A stretch of 64,000 nt of DNA from positions 4,636,670-4,700,669 of the forward strand of contig OX246747.1 in assembly GCA_945910005.1 (NCBI GenBank), read 5' to 3'. The position numbers were made by a program, and so were the translations under genes. Within the stretch, counting starts at the first letter, position 1, and each line of letters starts with the position of its first letter. This document shows, piece after piece, positions 21,279-31,347 of the stretch. Below the pieces are notes generated by a model. That model was given only the letters and a program-made list of their open reading frames with translations, had not been told where the DNA came from and did not search any database. The DNA comes from Isoperla grammatica (taxonomy: Eukaryota > Arthropoda > Insecta > Plecoptera > Perlodidae).

Positions 21279-21475
21279 TGTAATGGGACAGGAATTGGGT
21301 TACCGCACAATCCAAAACACCCACGTCCCTGAACCTGTTTATTTTCCACACACACACACACAGGAACAACCTCTCGGCTCGACGGCCTTACATCTACTAC
21401 CCTTGAACCCACCACCAACCTGCCTCGCTGGGGAGGGGAGCCCTACCCCATGGGGGGTGGGGGTGACCCATTGCA
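21279..21475 (-). repeat. 5' LTR of the Gypsy element
   Basis: Matches the left LTR throughout by eye. The primer-binding-like sequence lies on its inner side at about 21261-21276 (TGGCGCCCAACCTAAA on the minus strand), 2 nt from the LTR. Confidence 0.92.
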
Positions 21476-21479
21476 CGTG

Positions 21480-22113
21480 TAATGGTAATAATATTTTTAT
21501 TTGCATTCAATTTTGTATTTATCAAAATGAGCTTGCTCTCTTCTATTTCTTCTTATGAATGAAGATGAATTGATTGACGTAGACAGTGTGCCACCTGAGT
21601 CTACACAATCCTCGCTAGCTCCTTCAGAGTATGGTGACGAGGCTTAAAGTACTTGTGATAAGGTGAATGAAGGTGCCAGCACGTCACAAAGTACAAAGCG
21701 AAAGGGGCGAATATCCGCTGATTCACTCTTGTGAACGCCAGTACGTGTTTCCTATGATCCAACTTTACGACTACGCGTTAAACCTTAAATCGTATGTCTT
21801 AAAAATCTGTGTGGACCAGCCTTAAGGTGCATCCATTTGAAGACTTTGAAATCATCAAAGGATGTTTTCCACTTTTCAAGATTGCCTATGCATCCTTCAT
21901 AGACGCTGTCTCTGTGTCTCCACTTGAAACACCTCACATTCGTTATCTTTACCTTTTTTTCTCAATTTCCCCGTTATGTCCCGGACCTTCAGTGGCAAAA
22001 ATGACTGTTCATATCTCTGCTCAAGAATATATTTCGTAGACTCAAGAATGTCAATTACTTCGAGAAGAGAGTTCTTCTCTTTTTCGATAGATTTTATGTG
22101 AGTTTGAGGAAAG
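21480..22113. other. Intergenic flank
   Basis: A short acidic open stretch at 21555-21646 (NEDELIDVDSVPPESTQSS) may be the other side of the exon-like sequence interrupted by the Gypsy element. Not recognised. Confidence 0.3.
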
Positions 22114-22316
22114 TGAGGAAAGGGAAGGGGGAGGAGAAATATTCAATGGGACAGTGGGGGGAAAGGGGATTGGGGTGTGGACTGCACTTCGTCTGACTTC
22201 TCCTCCTCGACCAGTCCGGCTTGGGTGGCCCTACCAGAAGCATACGCTTCCGCCGGCATAGCTCTCGGGATCAACAAAGCACGCAAACCACGATAAGGTG
22301 GCAGTCCTTGGGCAGG
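22114..22316 (-). mobile_element. HT SINE, head X, tail missing
   Basis: Starts inside the body (GGGAGGAGAAATATTCAATG) and runs through head X to CAGTCCTTGGGCAGG. A piece of the head is deleted (CGCAAACCACGATAAGG lacks CTGCCCAC). Confidence 0.9.
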
Positions 22317-22339
22317 TTAATTTAAAACATGTTGATGTT

Positions 22340-23184
22340 GGATTTGCAGCCTGAAAGTTGTTAAAGACCATCAAAGTATCTGAAAAAGAATCACTAGGGT
22401 TTCGGTTTCATTGCCAGAAACTTCTCAAAGGGGTTGCAACTAAATTGATCGAGAAAAGCCCGCTTAAACATAAAATTGTACGAGGTTTGAGCAGTTTGAA
22501 CCCTGAAGTGGTGGCTACTCAGCCTGGTGTTAGCCAGACTCGATTTAACATAGTTCCTAAAGTACTACATGATGCCAATAGGATCTCTGAATCGGTTGCT
22601 GAAAGAGCAAAAACACAATATGGGCTACTGTGTACGGCTGCTTCTCAGGAAGTAGGAAGTTGTATCAAGGATAAGTTTGCAGGATTTGTCGCAAACGAAG
22701 CAGACGATATACCCCTCGATAAATTGTATGCTTCCATGTTAGCAAAATATGATAAAAATTGTACTGAGCTTTGGAAAGTAGTAAAATAATGCCTTATTCT
22801 CTCTCATGGCAATGCCTCTGTGGAGAGCGGATTTTCAATCAATAAATCGCTCCTCATAGAAAATCTGACAGAACAATGTCTTGTGAATCAAAGGATTGAT
22901 ATGATGGAGTGGTGGCTCTAGGCGGTGTACAAATGGTACAAATTGACAGCCATATGCTACTTTGTGTGAGATCTTCTTGGAGAAGGTACAAAGAGGACCT
23001 TGAAAGGAAGAGAAAACTGAATAGTGAAGAACTATCGCAGTGCCAACAGAAGAGAAAAGTTGAGAAAGAACTTAAAGAACTTGAAGAGAGAAGGAAAAAT
23101 CTCAGGCTTGAGAAGCAACAAGAAGAGAGGCAAATTGAGCATACCATTGCCTTACTTGAACAAAAGAAAACACAACTGTCATGA
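22340..23184 (+). pseudogene. hAT/ZMYM-like transposase C-terminal region plus coiled coil
   Basis: 22358-22788 encodes a helical block with KSPLKHKIVRGLSSLNPEVV, a motif of a transposon-derived family common in invertebrates. After an in-frame TAA it continues CLILSHGNASVESGFSINKS then LVNQRIDMM, the conserved C-terminal dimerisation-like block. A frameshift near 22905 leads to a highly charged coiled coil (22980-23184: KRKVEKELKELEERRKNLRL), stop TGA inside a large hairpin. The N-terminal half is missing. Confidence 0.65.
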
Positions 23185-23228
23185 GAGCATTGCGTAAACG
23201 CAATGCTCTCACCTCTCATGACAGTTGT
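23172..23228. repeat. 57 nt near-perfect hairpin at the transposase 3' end
   Basis: Outer arms ACAACTGTCATGAGAG / CTCTCATGACAGTTGT (16 bp) enclose inner arms CATTGCGT / ACGCAATG with an AA loop and a 7 nt asymmetry. The stop codon of the preceding frame lies in the left arm. It may be the end of the transposon or a transcript-end structure. Confidence 0.85.
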
Positions 23229-23560
23229 TTTTGACAGTTGACAGTGCTTCAATACAAAGTAGCACTAATAAATAAAAGCATTTTAAATTGTTTCAGTTTA
23301 GAATAATATGTTACTCTTTTCATTTTTAAGATGTAAAAAATGGTTTTAGTTCAATTAATAAAAGAATGTGTTATACTTGAGTAAAAAATGTGAGATTTAT
23401 TTTCATTTTTAAATTGTAAAGTATTTTTAGTTAAATAACAGAATATGTTACTCTTTTTAAGTAAAAAAATGTGAGATTTACTTTCATTTTTAAATCGTCA
23501 ACAGTGGTGTGAGCGGGTGTGGCTATAAGGGGAGGAGGAGGCCACATTTAAAAAAATCAT
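23229..23560. repeat. AT-rich segment with two to three diverged ~80 bp direct repeats
   Basis: AAAATGTGAGATTTA then TTTCATTTTTAAAT recurs at about 23386-23420 and 23468-23497, with GTTACTCTTTT repeated before each. No gene. Confidence 0.5.
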
Positions 23561-23574
23561 TATCTGTTTATAAT

Positions 23575-24011
23575 TTGATTATTTGGGCTTAACGTCTCAT
23601 ATTTTTGCAACGAGGCTAATCGAGACAATGAGTGGGTGATATATGAAGATGAAATAGGGGTCTGTTTGGAGGAAAGGGGACAATAGGAGGGCGGGGTGGA
23701 TAATGATAATGATATTTGGGCTTAACGTCTCATATTTTTGCAACGAGGCTAATCGAGACAATGAGTGGGTGATACATGAAGATGAAATAGGGGGCTGTTT
23801 GGAGGAAAGGGGACAATAGGAGGGCGGGGTGGAAAGGGAAGGGGGAGGAAAGGGGATTGGGGTGTGGACTGCACTTCGTCTGACTTCTCCTCCTCGACCA
23901 GTCCGGCTTGGGTGGCCCTACCAGAAGCATAAGCTTCCGCCGGCATAGCTATCGGGATCAACAAAGCACGCAAACCTGCCCACCACGATAAGGTGGCAGT
24001 CCCTGGGCAGG
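23575..24011 (-). mobile_element. Dimeric HT SINE (partial unit plus full head-X unit) with one duplication pair
   Basis: A tail-end partial unit (23575-23701, stopping at GGGCGGGGTGGA) is followed by a full unit with its own tail TAATGATAATG and head X (to 24011). The pair is bounded by TATCTGTTTATAAT (23561-23574) and TATCTGTTTATTAT (24012-24025), 13 of 14 matching. No duplication lies between the units. Confidence 0.88.
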
Positions 24012-24025
24012 TATCTGTTTATTAT

Positions 24026-25009
24026 GTTATGTATCTAGACCTATATACCATTGTTATAATAACAAGAATAGTCTCAGTAATAAAATGTTACATTTTAAAT
24101 TGTAATCACTAAAATGATGTGCTTGTTTATTTTAAGAGTTGTAATGGTGATTAAATTGATCAGAGAAATGTTAAACAATTGGTCACGGGAAGTCAGGGAA
24201 AGTCAGGGAAATTATTTTGACTTTTTTGTTGGGAACCCTGTACACCATTTGACCCTATGTTCTTAAGATGATATACACCTATTGTTCTTTTATGTTTATA
24301 AACAGTATCAAGTCTTCTAGTACAATGCTTCTAAAGGGATCATTGTCCCGTATTTTATATAATATTGGGCGAATGATTTCTGTTACAGAATCATTGTCAA
24401 CTTCTACCAGAGACTGGGCAAGTAGGAGGAGGCCTAGTATTTCAAATACTGGGGAGCCAAACATGTCAAACAATTAAACCCGAATCTTCAACTGGGCTTA
24501 TGCAAAAAAAGACTTAGCAAGCACACAAAAGGACTTGCTAATGAAGGAGTATGATTTTAAAATGCAGTAACCAAAAGAGTTACATGAACTGGAAGTAAAG
24601 AACAAATTAAGTATTTCGACAAGTTAGAAGAAAATAAAAATAAAATAGCTATTGCGACTTACGGACTTGACAATAAATTAAAAAAAGCTCAACTAGAATT
24701 ATTGGTATGAAGAGAAAACAGAAATGCCATCGTTAAATTTTTCAATTTTATTTCAAATCAACAAATTTTAGATAAACTTTTCTTTCAAAACTTTTGTTAT
24801 TCCAAACTCAAACTAATATCCATGAGTGTGTATAGGCCTATCTGCTGCTCATAAATCGTGGCATTTTTGTGTGTTGATATTTAAATACATATCAGACCAG
24901 ATCTAGGATGTTCGACTGCAAGGCCAAATACGGGCATATGCTAAGCCAAAATATGTATTATGATTTGTAACTTAAGACTAACTAATTAATTACTTTTTAC
25001 ATAACAATG
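24026..25009 (+). pseudogene. Spacer with remnant of a helical/coiled-coil ORF
   Basis: 24484-24582 reads WAYAKKDLASTQKDLLMKEY and, after frameshifts, 24601-24708 reads KYFDKLEENKNKIAIATYGL then NKLKKAQLELLV. The pattern resembles the C-terminus of Myb/SANT-like Harbinger partner proteins, but support is weak. The rest of the interval shows nothing. Confidence 0.25.
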
Positions 25010-25383
25010 ATTGATTAATGGGGCTTTACGTCTCGTATTTATGCAACAATGGCTAATCGAGACGATGAGCGGGTGATAATGAAGATGAGAAAGATGATAA
25101 TGAAGAATAAAGCCACATCCGAATCAGATCCATTGTACGTCGCGTGAGTCGTCATACGGGAGTCCAGCAAGGGAGGGCAGGGCAAGTGGGAGGAGAAATA
25201 TTCAATGGGACAGTGGGGGGAAAGGGGATTGGGGTGTGGACTGCACTTCGTCTGACTTCTTCTCCTCGACCAGTCCGGCTAGGGTGGCCCTACCAGAAGC
25301 ATACGCTTCCGCCGGCATAGCTCTCGGGATCAACAAAGCACGCAAACCTGCCCACCACGATAAGGTGGCAGTCCCTGGTCAGG
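25010..25383 (-). mobile_element. HT SINE, head X, full-length
   Basis: (GATT)n tail to head X; the terminal hairpin has one change (CCCTGGTCAGG). No convincing target duplication. Confidence 0.93.
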
Positions 25384-25465
25384 TTTATTATTACAAACAT
25401 TCAAAAGTTGCACTCTTTTTAAACCACAACTTAAACACCATACTTTCTTGTTTTGACGTCAACCG

Positions 25466-25545
25466 CTCGTCAGCTCGTCATTCAGCTCGTCATTCAGCTC
25501 GTCATTCAGCTCGTCATTCAGCTCGTCATTCAGCTCGTCATTCGC
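25466..25545. repeat. 12 bp tandem repeat, about 6-7 copies
   Basis: Units of CAGCTCGTCATT. It encodes SARH repeats in one frame, but the unit is a codon multiple and no gene context supports coding. Confidence 0.9.
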
Positions 25546-25767
25546 GCCTCAAGACGGACATAGGAAACAAAAGAAAATTTAACCAATTAATTGTGAAGAA
25601 GTAATGTAACTAGAGAATTGGGAGAGGCATCTTAAAATAAATGTATACAAAAAAAATGCAAACGAAAATCGGTGTCATGAAACATGCCCAAGGTCAACAT
25701 ATGGAATTATGGTCAACATAGGCTAGCTTAAGGCCTGTAGGGGGCGTAGACCTACATTCCACGCCCC

Positions 25768-26280
25768 CTGGGGCCTCATTCCTGTACATTTTTTTAACCC
25801 TCTTTAACTCTCGCAAACCCCATGTTAAAATGACCCCGGGGTTAACTCCTACACAGGCTTCCCTGCATAAATCGGAGGCAAATATGACCCTGTCTGAGAG
25901 TAGGGTTAAGAAGAGTTATCTGAACAATACTTTGAAATGCCGCCATTTTCTCAATGCTCGTCACAAATGTCACATTTCAATTCTTTATTGAGAATACCCT
26001 ATTTCTTGGATACGTTACTTTATGTGTTTATTGAAGTTAACAAACAATTTTGTGTATTTATAGTACATTATATAGGTCCTACATATGTAAATATGACGTT
26101 TTATTGAAAAATTTGAGGACGTTTTGAGGTTATTGGACTGATTTTCTTTGTTATTGTTTTTATTTTGTCTTGTTTTTTCAACAATGTCTTCCTTCGATCG
26201 GCGTCTCAATTGCCGACTACTGATTGGCTATTGACTAACACCGGGGTTAGGTTTGAAAATGTACTGGAATGAGGCCCCAG
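25768..26280. mobile_element. MITE with ~25 bp terminal inverted repeats
   Basis: Left end CTGGGGCCTCATTCCTGTAC and right end GTACTGGAATGAGGCCCCAG are inverted repeats with one mismatch, continuing ATT / AAT inward. Internal inverted blocks (ACCCCGGGGTTAACTCC and ACACCGGGGTTAG) support a deletion derivative of a larger element. The ends resemble Harbinger-type TIRs, but the flanking duplication is ambiguous. No transposase. Confidence 0.75.
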
Positions 26281-26648
26281 AATGCTCTTTAGGCACTTGA
26301 TTCACCCTGGCGTCCATAGTTCTACTGTTTTTGGTCTACTTATTTATTAAATTGCCTAAAGAATGGCCGTGGCTGTATAATCAGGAGTGGGTTTACCGTG
26401 TAGGGCTTCACCATTGTACCTGATTTTTAAACTGACTTTGACAGCTAAGCCTAGACCCTAGGAGGTGTTGTAAACCCACTAGGCCCAGCTTGAATAGCCC
26501 TAGGCCTAGTGTGCATTGAATTAGTGAGTCATAATAAACCTAGGAACAGAACACTTTTTTGGCACTTCAGAATACGTGATTATTTAGGCTAGCTTATCAG
26601 TTAGCGAAAGGCCAGAATATTATTTATCAAACAGTTGATATAAATAGA
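26281..26648. other. Intergenic, nothing recognised
   Basis: TAGGCCTA-type octamers occur near 26505; no gene found. Confidence 0.4.
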
Positions 26649-26775
26649 TTGATTGATTGATATTCGGGCTTAACGTCTCATATTTTTGCAACTAGGCTAA
26701 TCGAGACGATGAGTGGGTGAAATTTGAAAATGACATAGGGGGATGTTTGGAGGAAAGGGGCAAGTAGGAGGTGTT
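26649..26775 (-). mobile_element. HT SINE, tail and start of body only
   Basis: (GATT)n, CGGGCTTAACGTCTCATAT, TTTGGAGGAAAGGGGCAAGT, then broken. This is the short-body subtype (ATTTGGGC tail, GAAGATGAAATAGGG body). Confidence 0.85.
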
Positions 26776-27066
26776 ATAGTCAGTGTTGATTTATCTAGTC
26801 ATGGCAATTAGAGATGAAGTTATAAAATAATTATACTTAGTTCATCAGTTGGTAAATTTTGTTTTTACAGCAAAAACACTTGCTGGCTCATTTCTAACTA
26901 CTGATGGGGTTTACTTTGAAAGAAACGGCAGAAAAGGAACTTCAGAAACTTGTGCCTCTCCTCGTTGAATATTGCCAAAGGGGCGTTCTGCCACAACGCA
27001 CGCGAGACCCCAGCTACAAAGTAGATGAAACATGAATTGATACGCCTCCAAAAAAATTTAAACTTA

Positions 27067-28512
27067 CCGCGGTTCGCGCGCCTGCGGTAAGAGACAACAA
27101 ACAGCAAGAGTACTCGACCACGACCACGCAGCGTCGCATCGAGTAGGGTTGGATAGTAGGGCCTAGCACGTCCGTGGGGAGTGGGGGCCGACACAGACAG
27201 CCAAGTGCGACTAACCGGCCCGAGTAGGGTTGGATAGTAGGGTCTAGCACGTCCGTGGGGAGTGGGGGCTGACACAGACAGCCAAGTGCGACTAACCGGC
27301 CCGAGTAGGGTTGGATAGTAGGGTCTAGCACGTCCGTGGGGAGTGGGGGCCGACACAGACAGCCAAGTGCGACTAACCGGCCCGAGTAGGGTTGGATAGT
27401 AGGGTCAGCACGTCCGTGGGGAGTGGGGACTGACACAGACAGCCAAGTGCGACTAACCGGCCCGAGTAGGGTTGGATAGTAGGGTCTAGCACGTCCGTGG
27501 GGAGTGGGGGCCGACACAGACAGCCAAGTGCGACTAACCGGCCCGAGTAGGGTTGGATAGTAGGGCCTAGCACGTCCGTGGGGAGTGGGGGCTGACACAG
27601 ACAGCCAAGTGCGACTAACCGGCCCGAGTAGGGTTGGATAGTAGGGCCTAGCACGTCCGTGGGGAGTGGGGGCTGACACAGACAGCCAAGTGCGACTAAC
27701 CGGCACGAGTAGGGTTGGATAGTAGGGCCTAGCACGTCCGTGGGGAGTGGGGGCTGACACAGACAGCCAAGTGCGACTAACCGGCCCGAGTAGGGTTGGA
27801 TAGTAGGGCCTAGCACGTCCGTGGGGAGTGGGGGCCGACACAGACAGCCAAGTGCGACTAAACGGCCCGAGTAGGGTTGGATAGTAGGGCCTAGCACGTC
27901 CGTGGGGAGTGGGGGCTGACACAGACAGCCAAGTGCGACTAACCGGCCCGAGTAGGGTTGGATAGTAGGGTCTAGCACGTCCGTGGGGAGTGGGGGCTGA
28001 CACAGACAGCCAAGTGCGACTAACAGGCCCGAGTAGGGTTGGATAGTAGGGCCTAGCACGTCCGTGGGGAGTGGGGGCTGACACAGACAGCCAAGTGCGA
28101 CTAACAGGCCCGAGTAGGGTTGGATAGTAGGGTCTAGCACGTCCGTGGGGAGTGGGGGCTGACACAGACAGCCAAGTGCGACTAACCGGCCCGAGTAGGG
28201 TTGGATAGTAGGGCCTAGCACGTCCGTGGGGAGTGGGGGCTGACACAGACAGCCAAGTGCGACTAACCGGCCCGAGTAGGGTTGGATAGTAGGGCCTAGC
28301 ACGTCCGTGGGGAGTGGGGGCCGACACAGACAGCCAAGTGCGACTAACCGGCCCGAGTAGGGTTGGATAGTAGGGCCTAGCACGTCCGTGGGGAGTGGGG
28401 GCCGACACAGACAGCCAAGTGCGACTAACCGGCCCGAGTAGGGTTGGATAGTAGGGTCAGCACGTCCGTGGGGAGTGGGGGCTGACACAGACAGCCAAGT
28501 GCAACTAACAGG
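27067..28512 (-). repeat. 81 bp minisatellite, about 17 copies, possibly part of a minus-strand exon
   Basis: Array from 27141: unit GAGTAGGGTTGGATAGTAGG ... GTGGGGAGTGGG ... AGCCAAGTGCGACTAACCGG, exactly 81 bp. Common variants are GGGCCTAGC/GGGTCTAGC and CTGACAC/CCGACAC. Two units (near 27403 and 28455) have the shorter GGGTCAGC, a 2 bp loss. The unit is 27 codons, so long minus-strand ORFs (up to 464 codons, SAPTPHGRARPYYPTLLGPV) are expected by period alone. A donor-like AACCGCG/GTAAGTTT ends the minus-strand reading at about 27066, so an exon is possible but unproven. Confidence 0.9.
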
Positions 28513-28589
28513 CCTAAGCTAAGGGCGCAGCAAGCATGCCGTGCACGGTTGTTCGATGTTGGCACTCAGGCCCTCCAGCGCGAGATTCC

Positions 28590-29610
28590 TCACAGTAAGG
28601 AACTGTCCGCGACGTAGAGGGCAAACTGTGGTCCTGTCGTCAGACCGGCACGCGTTGCATAAGCTGTGTCCCGCAGTGCACTAATGTATTGGTGCGCACA
28701 TGACATTGTAGCAAATAGAGTGGTCATGATGTTCCGTTCTAATTCGGTTGTAACATTCCTCACCCGGTCGCCCCTCTCTGCAACACGGATCCCTAGTTGA
28801 GGTGCCGGGGTGATGTTTGCCATCTCAACTATCAAGATTGAGAATACGTCTCAGAAAGGCCACCTGTTCAATAATCAGCCCAGGTGACTTCGGCAATCGA
28901 GTCGCCACCGAAAAGGTTTCCTTCCGCGGACCCAACTGACCCCTTAGTCCACTACCGCACACAAACACATCCCCTTCCTGTGTCAACATCGCAGTGTTGC
29001 GACATCCAGCGATGACCTGGGAGACAGTCTGGTCCTCGAGGCCAATCATTCGAGAGGGGGCGGATCTCTTAACCCTGTCACCGGTACCCAACTGACCATT
29101 TCCATTATTACCTCAAGCCCTGGTCGTCCCATCGACTCTGAGGGCCACAGTGTGGTAATAACCACAGGACACGGCAGCCACGGCTGATGACGGCGTCGAT
29201 ACTCGCGTGAAGCTGGACAAGGTTTCGGCTACGTCAAGACCAAGCTGGCCTTCGTTATTCCGCCCAGTTATCAAGAGTGCCCGAGAGGCCGAGACAAGAA
29301 CTGTATGGTACCCGCCACACGAAATGTCAATGATGGCCTCGGTGAGGTTGGTCACGCGAGTGAATGAGGTTTGCTGGTTTGTATGACCAAGTCCTAATTG
29401 GCCAAACTTGTTGTATCCACACACCCACACCTCACCGCCGTCGGCAAGAACCACCGTGTGCAGACAAACAGCAACCTTCTTGATGGGCGGCAGACCGGCA
29501 ACCAGGACGGGTGTGTGGGCTTTTTTGATGTGACCGAGGCCAAGCTGACCTTGATCATTCATCTCACATGAATATAACTCACCCTTGTCAGCTACGGTAC
29601 CGTACCTCAA
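28590..29610 (-). pseudogene. RCC1-repeat protein, nonsense and frameshift mutations
   Basis: Five RCC1-type blades are visible in order on the minus strand: GELYSCEMNDQGQLGLG, GEVWVCGYNKFGQLGLG, LLITGRNNEGQLGLD, then GNNGNGQLGTGD, and GDVFVCGSGLRGQLG, with intervening ISCGGYHTVL and VSCGYYHTVAL. An in-frame TGA near 29114 sits where RCC1 repeats have Trp (before GNN), a single-base change from TGG. A frameshift near 28848 leads into a C-terminal helical region (28590-28840: ANITPAPQLGIRVAERGDR). Seven-bladed propellers of this family need about seven repeats, so the 5' part is missing or in exons I cannot see. Without the two lesions the region would be one open frame. Confidence 0.8.
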
Positions 29611-29935
29611 AACACGTAACTCGGGTTAGGGGTGTGTTGATAAATCCAAATGACCGATGCTTGACACTGAGAGCCTGGGGTTGATTACAAGTGGCTCGAC
29701 TAACAGTAAACATTTCACTCTTCAACCAGAGATGAGCTTAATAGTTTGAGTGTTTTCTTGATGTGCGCAAGGCATAAACTTTGGTGTCGATATGTGTGTG
29801 TGAGCACGGATAAATTATTGTGGTGAGTGTTGTTTAATTGAACACTGAACAAACAAGAATGCGTTTTCTTTGTGTTCTCACCACGTTTCAGAGATATGAA
29901 ATTTAGTAGCATGCAAATGTTATGTATATGCAAAT
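29611..29935. other. Intergenic, nothing recognised
   Basis: AT-rich; ends in CCTAAGCAG, a possible acceptor or simply part of the following ORF. Confidence 0.35.
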
Positions 29936-31347
29936 GTGTTTTTTTTCGATCCTAAGCAGTCGAAGCTGAACTTTAGTTCGACCCTTACCCGAAGTGGCCT
30001 AGGTTTATCAGGTGCTGCGTTGCAGAAGGTGTCTCATACACATCATGTTGACACTAGTCCTCAAGACATCCAGACGCCCTCATCATCTTGCAGATCTGGG
30101 GCCGAAAGTCTTCAAGATAGATGGATAGCTGATATTTGGGCTAAGCGTCTTATATTTTGCAATGTGGCTAATCGAGACGATTAGTGGGTTAGATATGAAG
30201 ATGAAATGGGGTGTTTGGAGGAAAGGGGAAAGTGGGAGGGCGGGGAGGATTGGGAAGGGGGAGGAAAAGTGAATGGGGAGGGTGTGGACTGCATTTCGTC
30301 TGACTTCTTGATTGATTGATTAATGGGGCTTAACGTCTCATATTTATGCAACGATGGCTAATCGAGACGATGAGCGGGTGATAATGAAGATGAGAAAGAT
30401 GATAATGAAGAATAAAGCCACATCCGAATCAGATCCATTGTACGTCGCGTGAGTCGTCATACGGGAGTCCAGCAAGGGAGGGCAGGGCCAAGTGGGAGGA
30501 GAAATATTCAATGGGACAGTGGGGGGAAAAGGGGATTGGGGTCTGGACTGCACTTCGTCTGACTTCTTCTCCTCGACCAGTCGGGCTAGGGTGGCCCTAC
30601 CAGAAGCATACGCTTCCGCCGGCATAGCTCTCGGGATTATCAAAGCGCACAAACCCGCCCACCACGATAAGGTAGCAGTCCCTGGGCAGGGAAAGTCTTC
30701 AACTCCAAAAAACTAAGACGGTGGTTGAGAACGCTTTGTCACATACGTCTTCATCAGAGTCGGAGGACGAGCCTGAAGGAAATGAGTTAGTAGTGGGGAA
30801 TGACGTTGATGATGCTTATCACGTAGAACCTTTGCAGGAAGGGGTCGAGGAGAAGAAACGGCTGATTCGGTTGCACCCTGTTCAACCTGAAACAAAGCCT
30901 GGAGCATTTGTAAAGCTTATCTTTAATAAAGGTAGAATCACCCGCATTGGAAATGGCGACAGGCGTCTATGGATTTCCTACAACGCTTCAAGTCGGCAAC
31001 TCTTCTGCTGGATTTTTATGGGCTTTGGGACACCTTCAGCTTCAGGACGTTCCTTGGTGACAGGCTGGGGCAACGATGCCTTTTGGGAATCCGGCAATTG
31101 CTTCAGAGTAGTGGACCTTCACGAGAGAAGTTCTGATCACTCAACCGCAGCTGATGCCTTTTACAGCTTTTCACGTGAGAAGGCTGTGAATCAGTTTATC
31201 AATAAATACGTTTGTGATCTGCGAAAGATGCAGGTGCAGAACAGGCGAGATGTTGCTATACGAGCAATTAATCTTACATTTATCATGGGGCGGCAGGGTA
31301 GCAGTTTTCGTGGTCCTGCTAATTTTGAAGCTGTATACAAAATTTGA
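29936..31347 (+). pseudogene. TTF/hAT-like transposase N-terminal ORF split by a SINE dimer
   Basis: The first part (ATG 29936 to 30115) encodes FDPKQSKLNFSSTLTRSGLG and a Ser-rich stretch. The second part (30691-31347) encodes an acidic linker (SSSESEDEPEGNELVV), then a TTF-type zinc-finger-like block found before hAT/ZMYM transposase cores: RRLWISYNASSRQLFCWIF, VTGWGNDAFW, HERSSDHSTAADAF and NRRDVAIRAINLTFIMGRQG, ending FRGP. The 12 bp duplication GAAAGTCTTCAA borders the SINE dimer and is in frame on both sides, so the two parts were one continuous frame before insertion. Stop at 31345. The catalytic half is absent. Confidence 0.75.
30116..30690 (-). mobile_element. Dimeric HT SINE (short-body partial unit plus full head-X unit)
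   Basis: A short-body unit (30116-30309) stops at TTTCGTCTGACTTCT, directly followed by the (GATT)n tail of a long-body unit that runs to the end of head X (GGGCAGG, 30690). One duplication pair, GAAAGTCTTCAA at 30104-30115 and 30691-30702, encloses both, and none lies between them. Confidence 0.92.

Larger units (their letters stand above)
18312..21475 (-). mobile_element. Ty3/Gypsy LTR retrotransposon, young, internally deleted
   Basis: Two 197 bp LTRs (18312-18508, 21279-21475) appear identical base for base, begin TG and end CA, and are flanked by a 4 bp duplication CGTG (18308-18311 and 21476-21479). Read on the minus strand the order is LTR, primer-binding-like site TGGCGCCCAACC, gag-protease-RT start, a 22 bp minisatellite, polypurine tract AAGTGGGGGGC and LTR. 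Most of RT and all of RNase H and integrase are absent, so the copy cannot be autonomous. Identical LTRs and intact duplication imply recent insertion with proteins supplied in trans. Confidence 0.92.

Noticed and set aside
22854..23252. Serine-rich 132-codon minus ORF
   Set aside because: It is the antisense shadow of the Glu/Lys-rich coiled-coil frame.
25236..25604. SARH-repeat protein
   Set aside because: The frame begins in SINE sequence and runs through a 12 bp tandem repeat; no independent support.
27014..28488. 464- and 371-codon minus-strand ORFs as a repeat protein
   Set aside because: The period of 81 bp makes them automatic. No conserved start, and the frame changes at the 2 bp-deleted units.
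5219..28512. CRISPR-like arrays
   Set aside because: Units are directly abutting tandem repeats without unique spacers, and the genome is eukaryotic.
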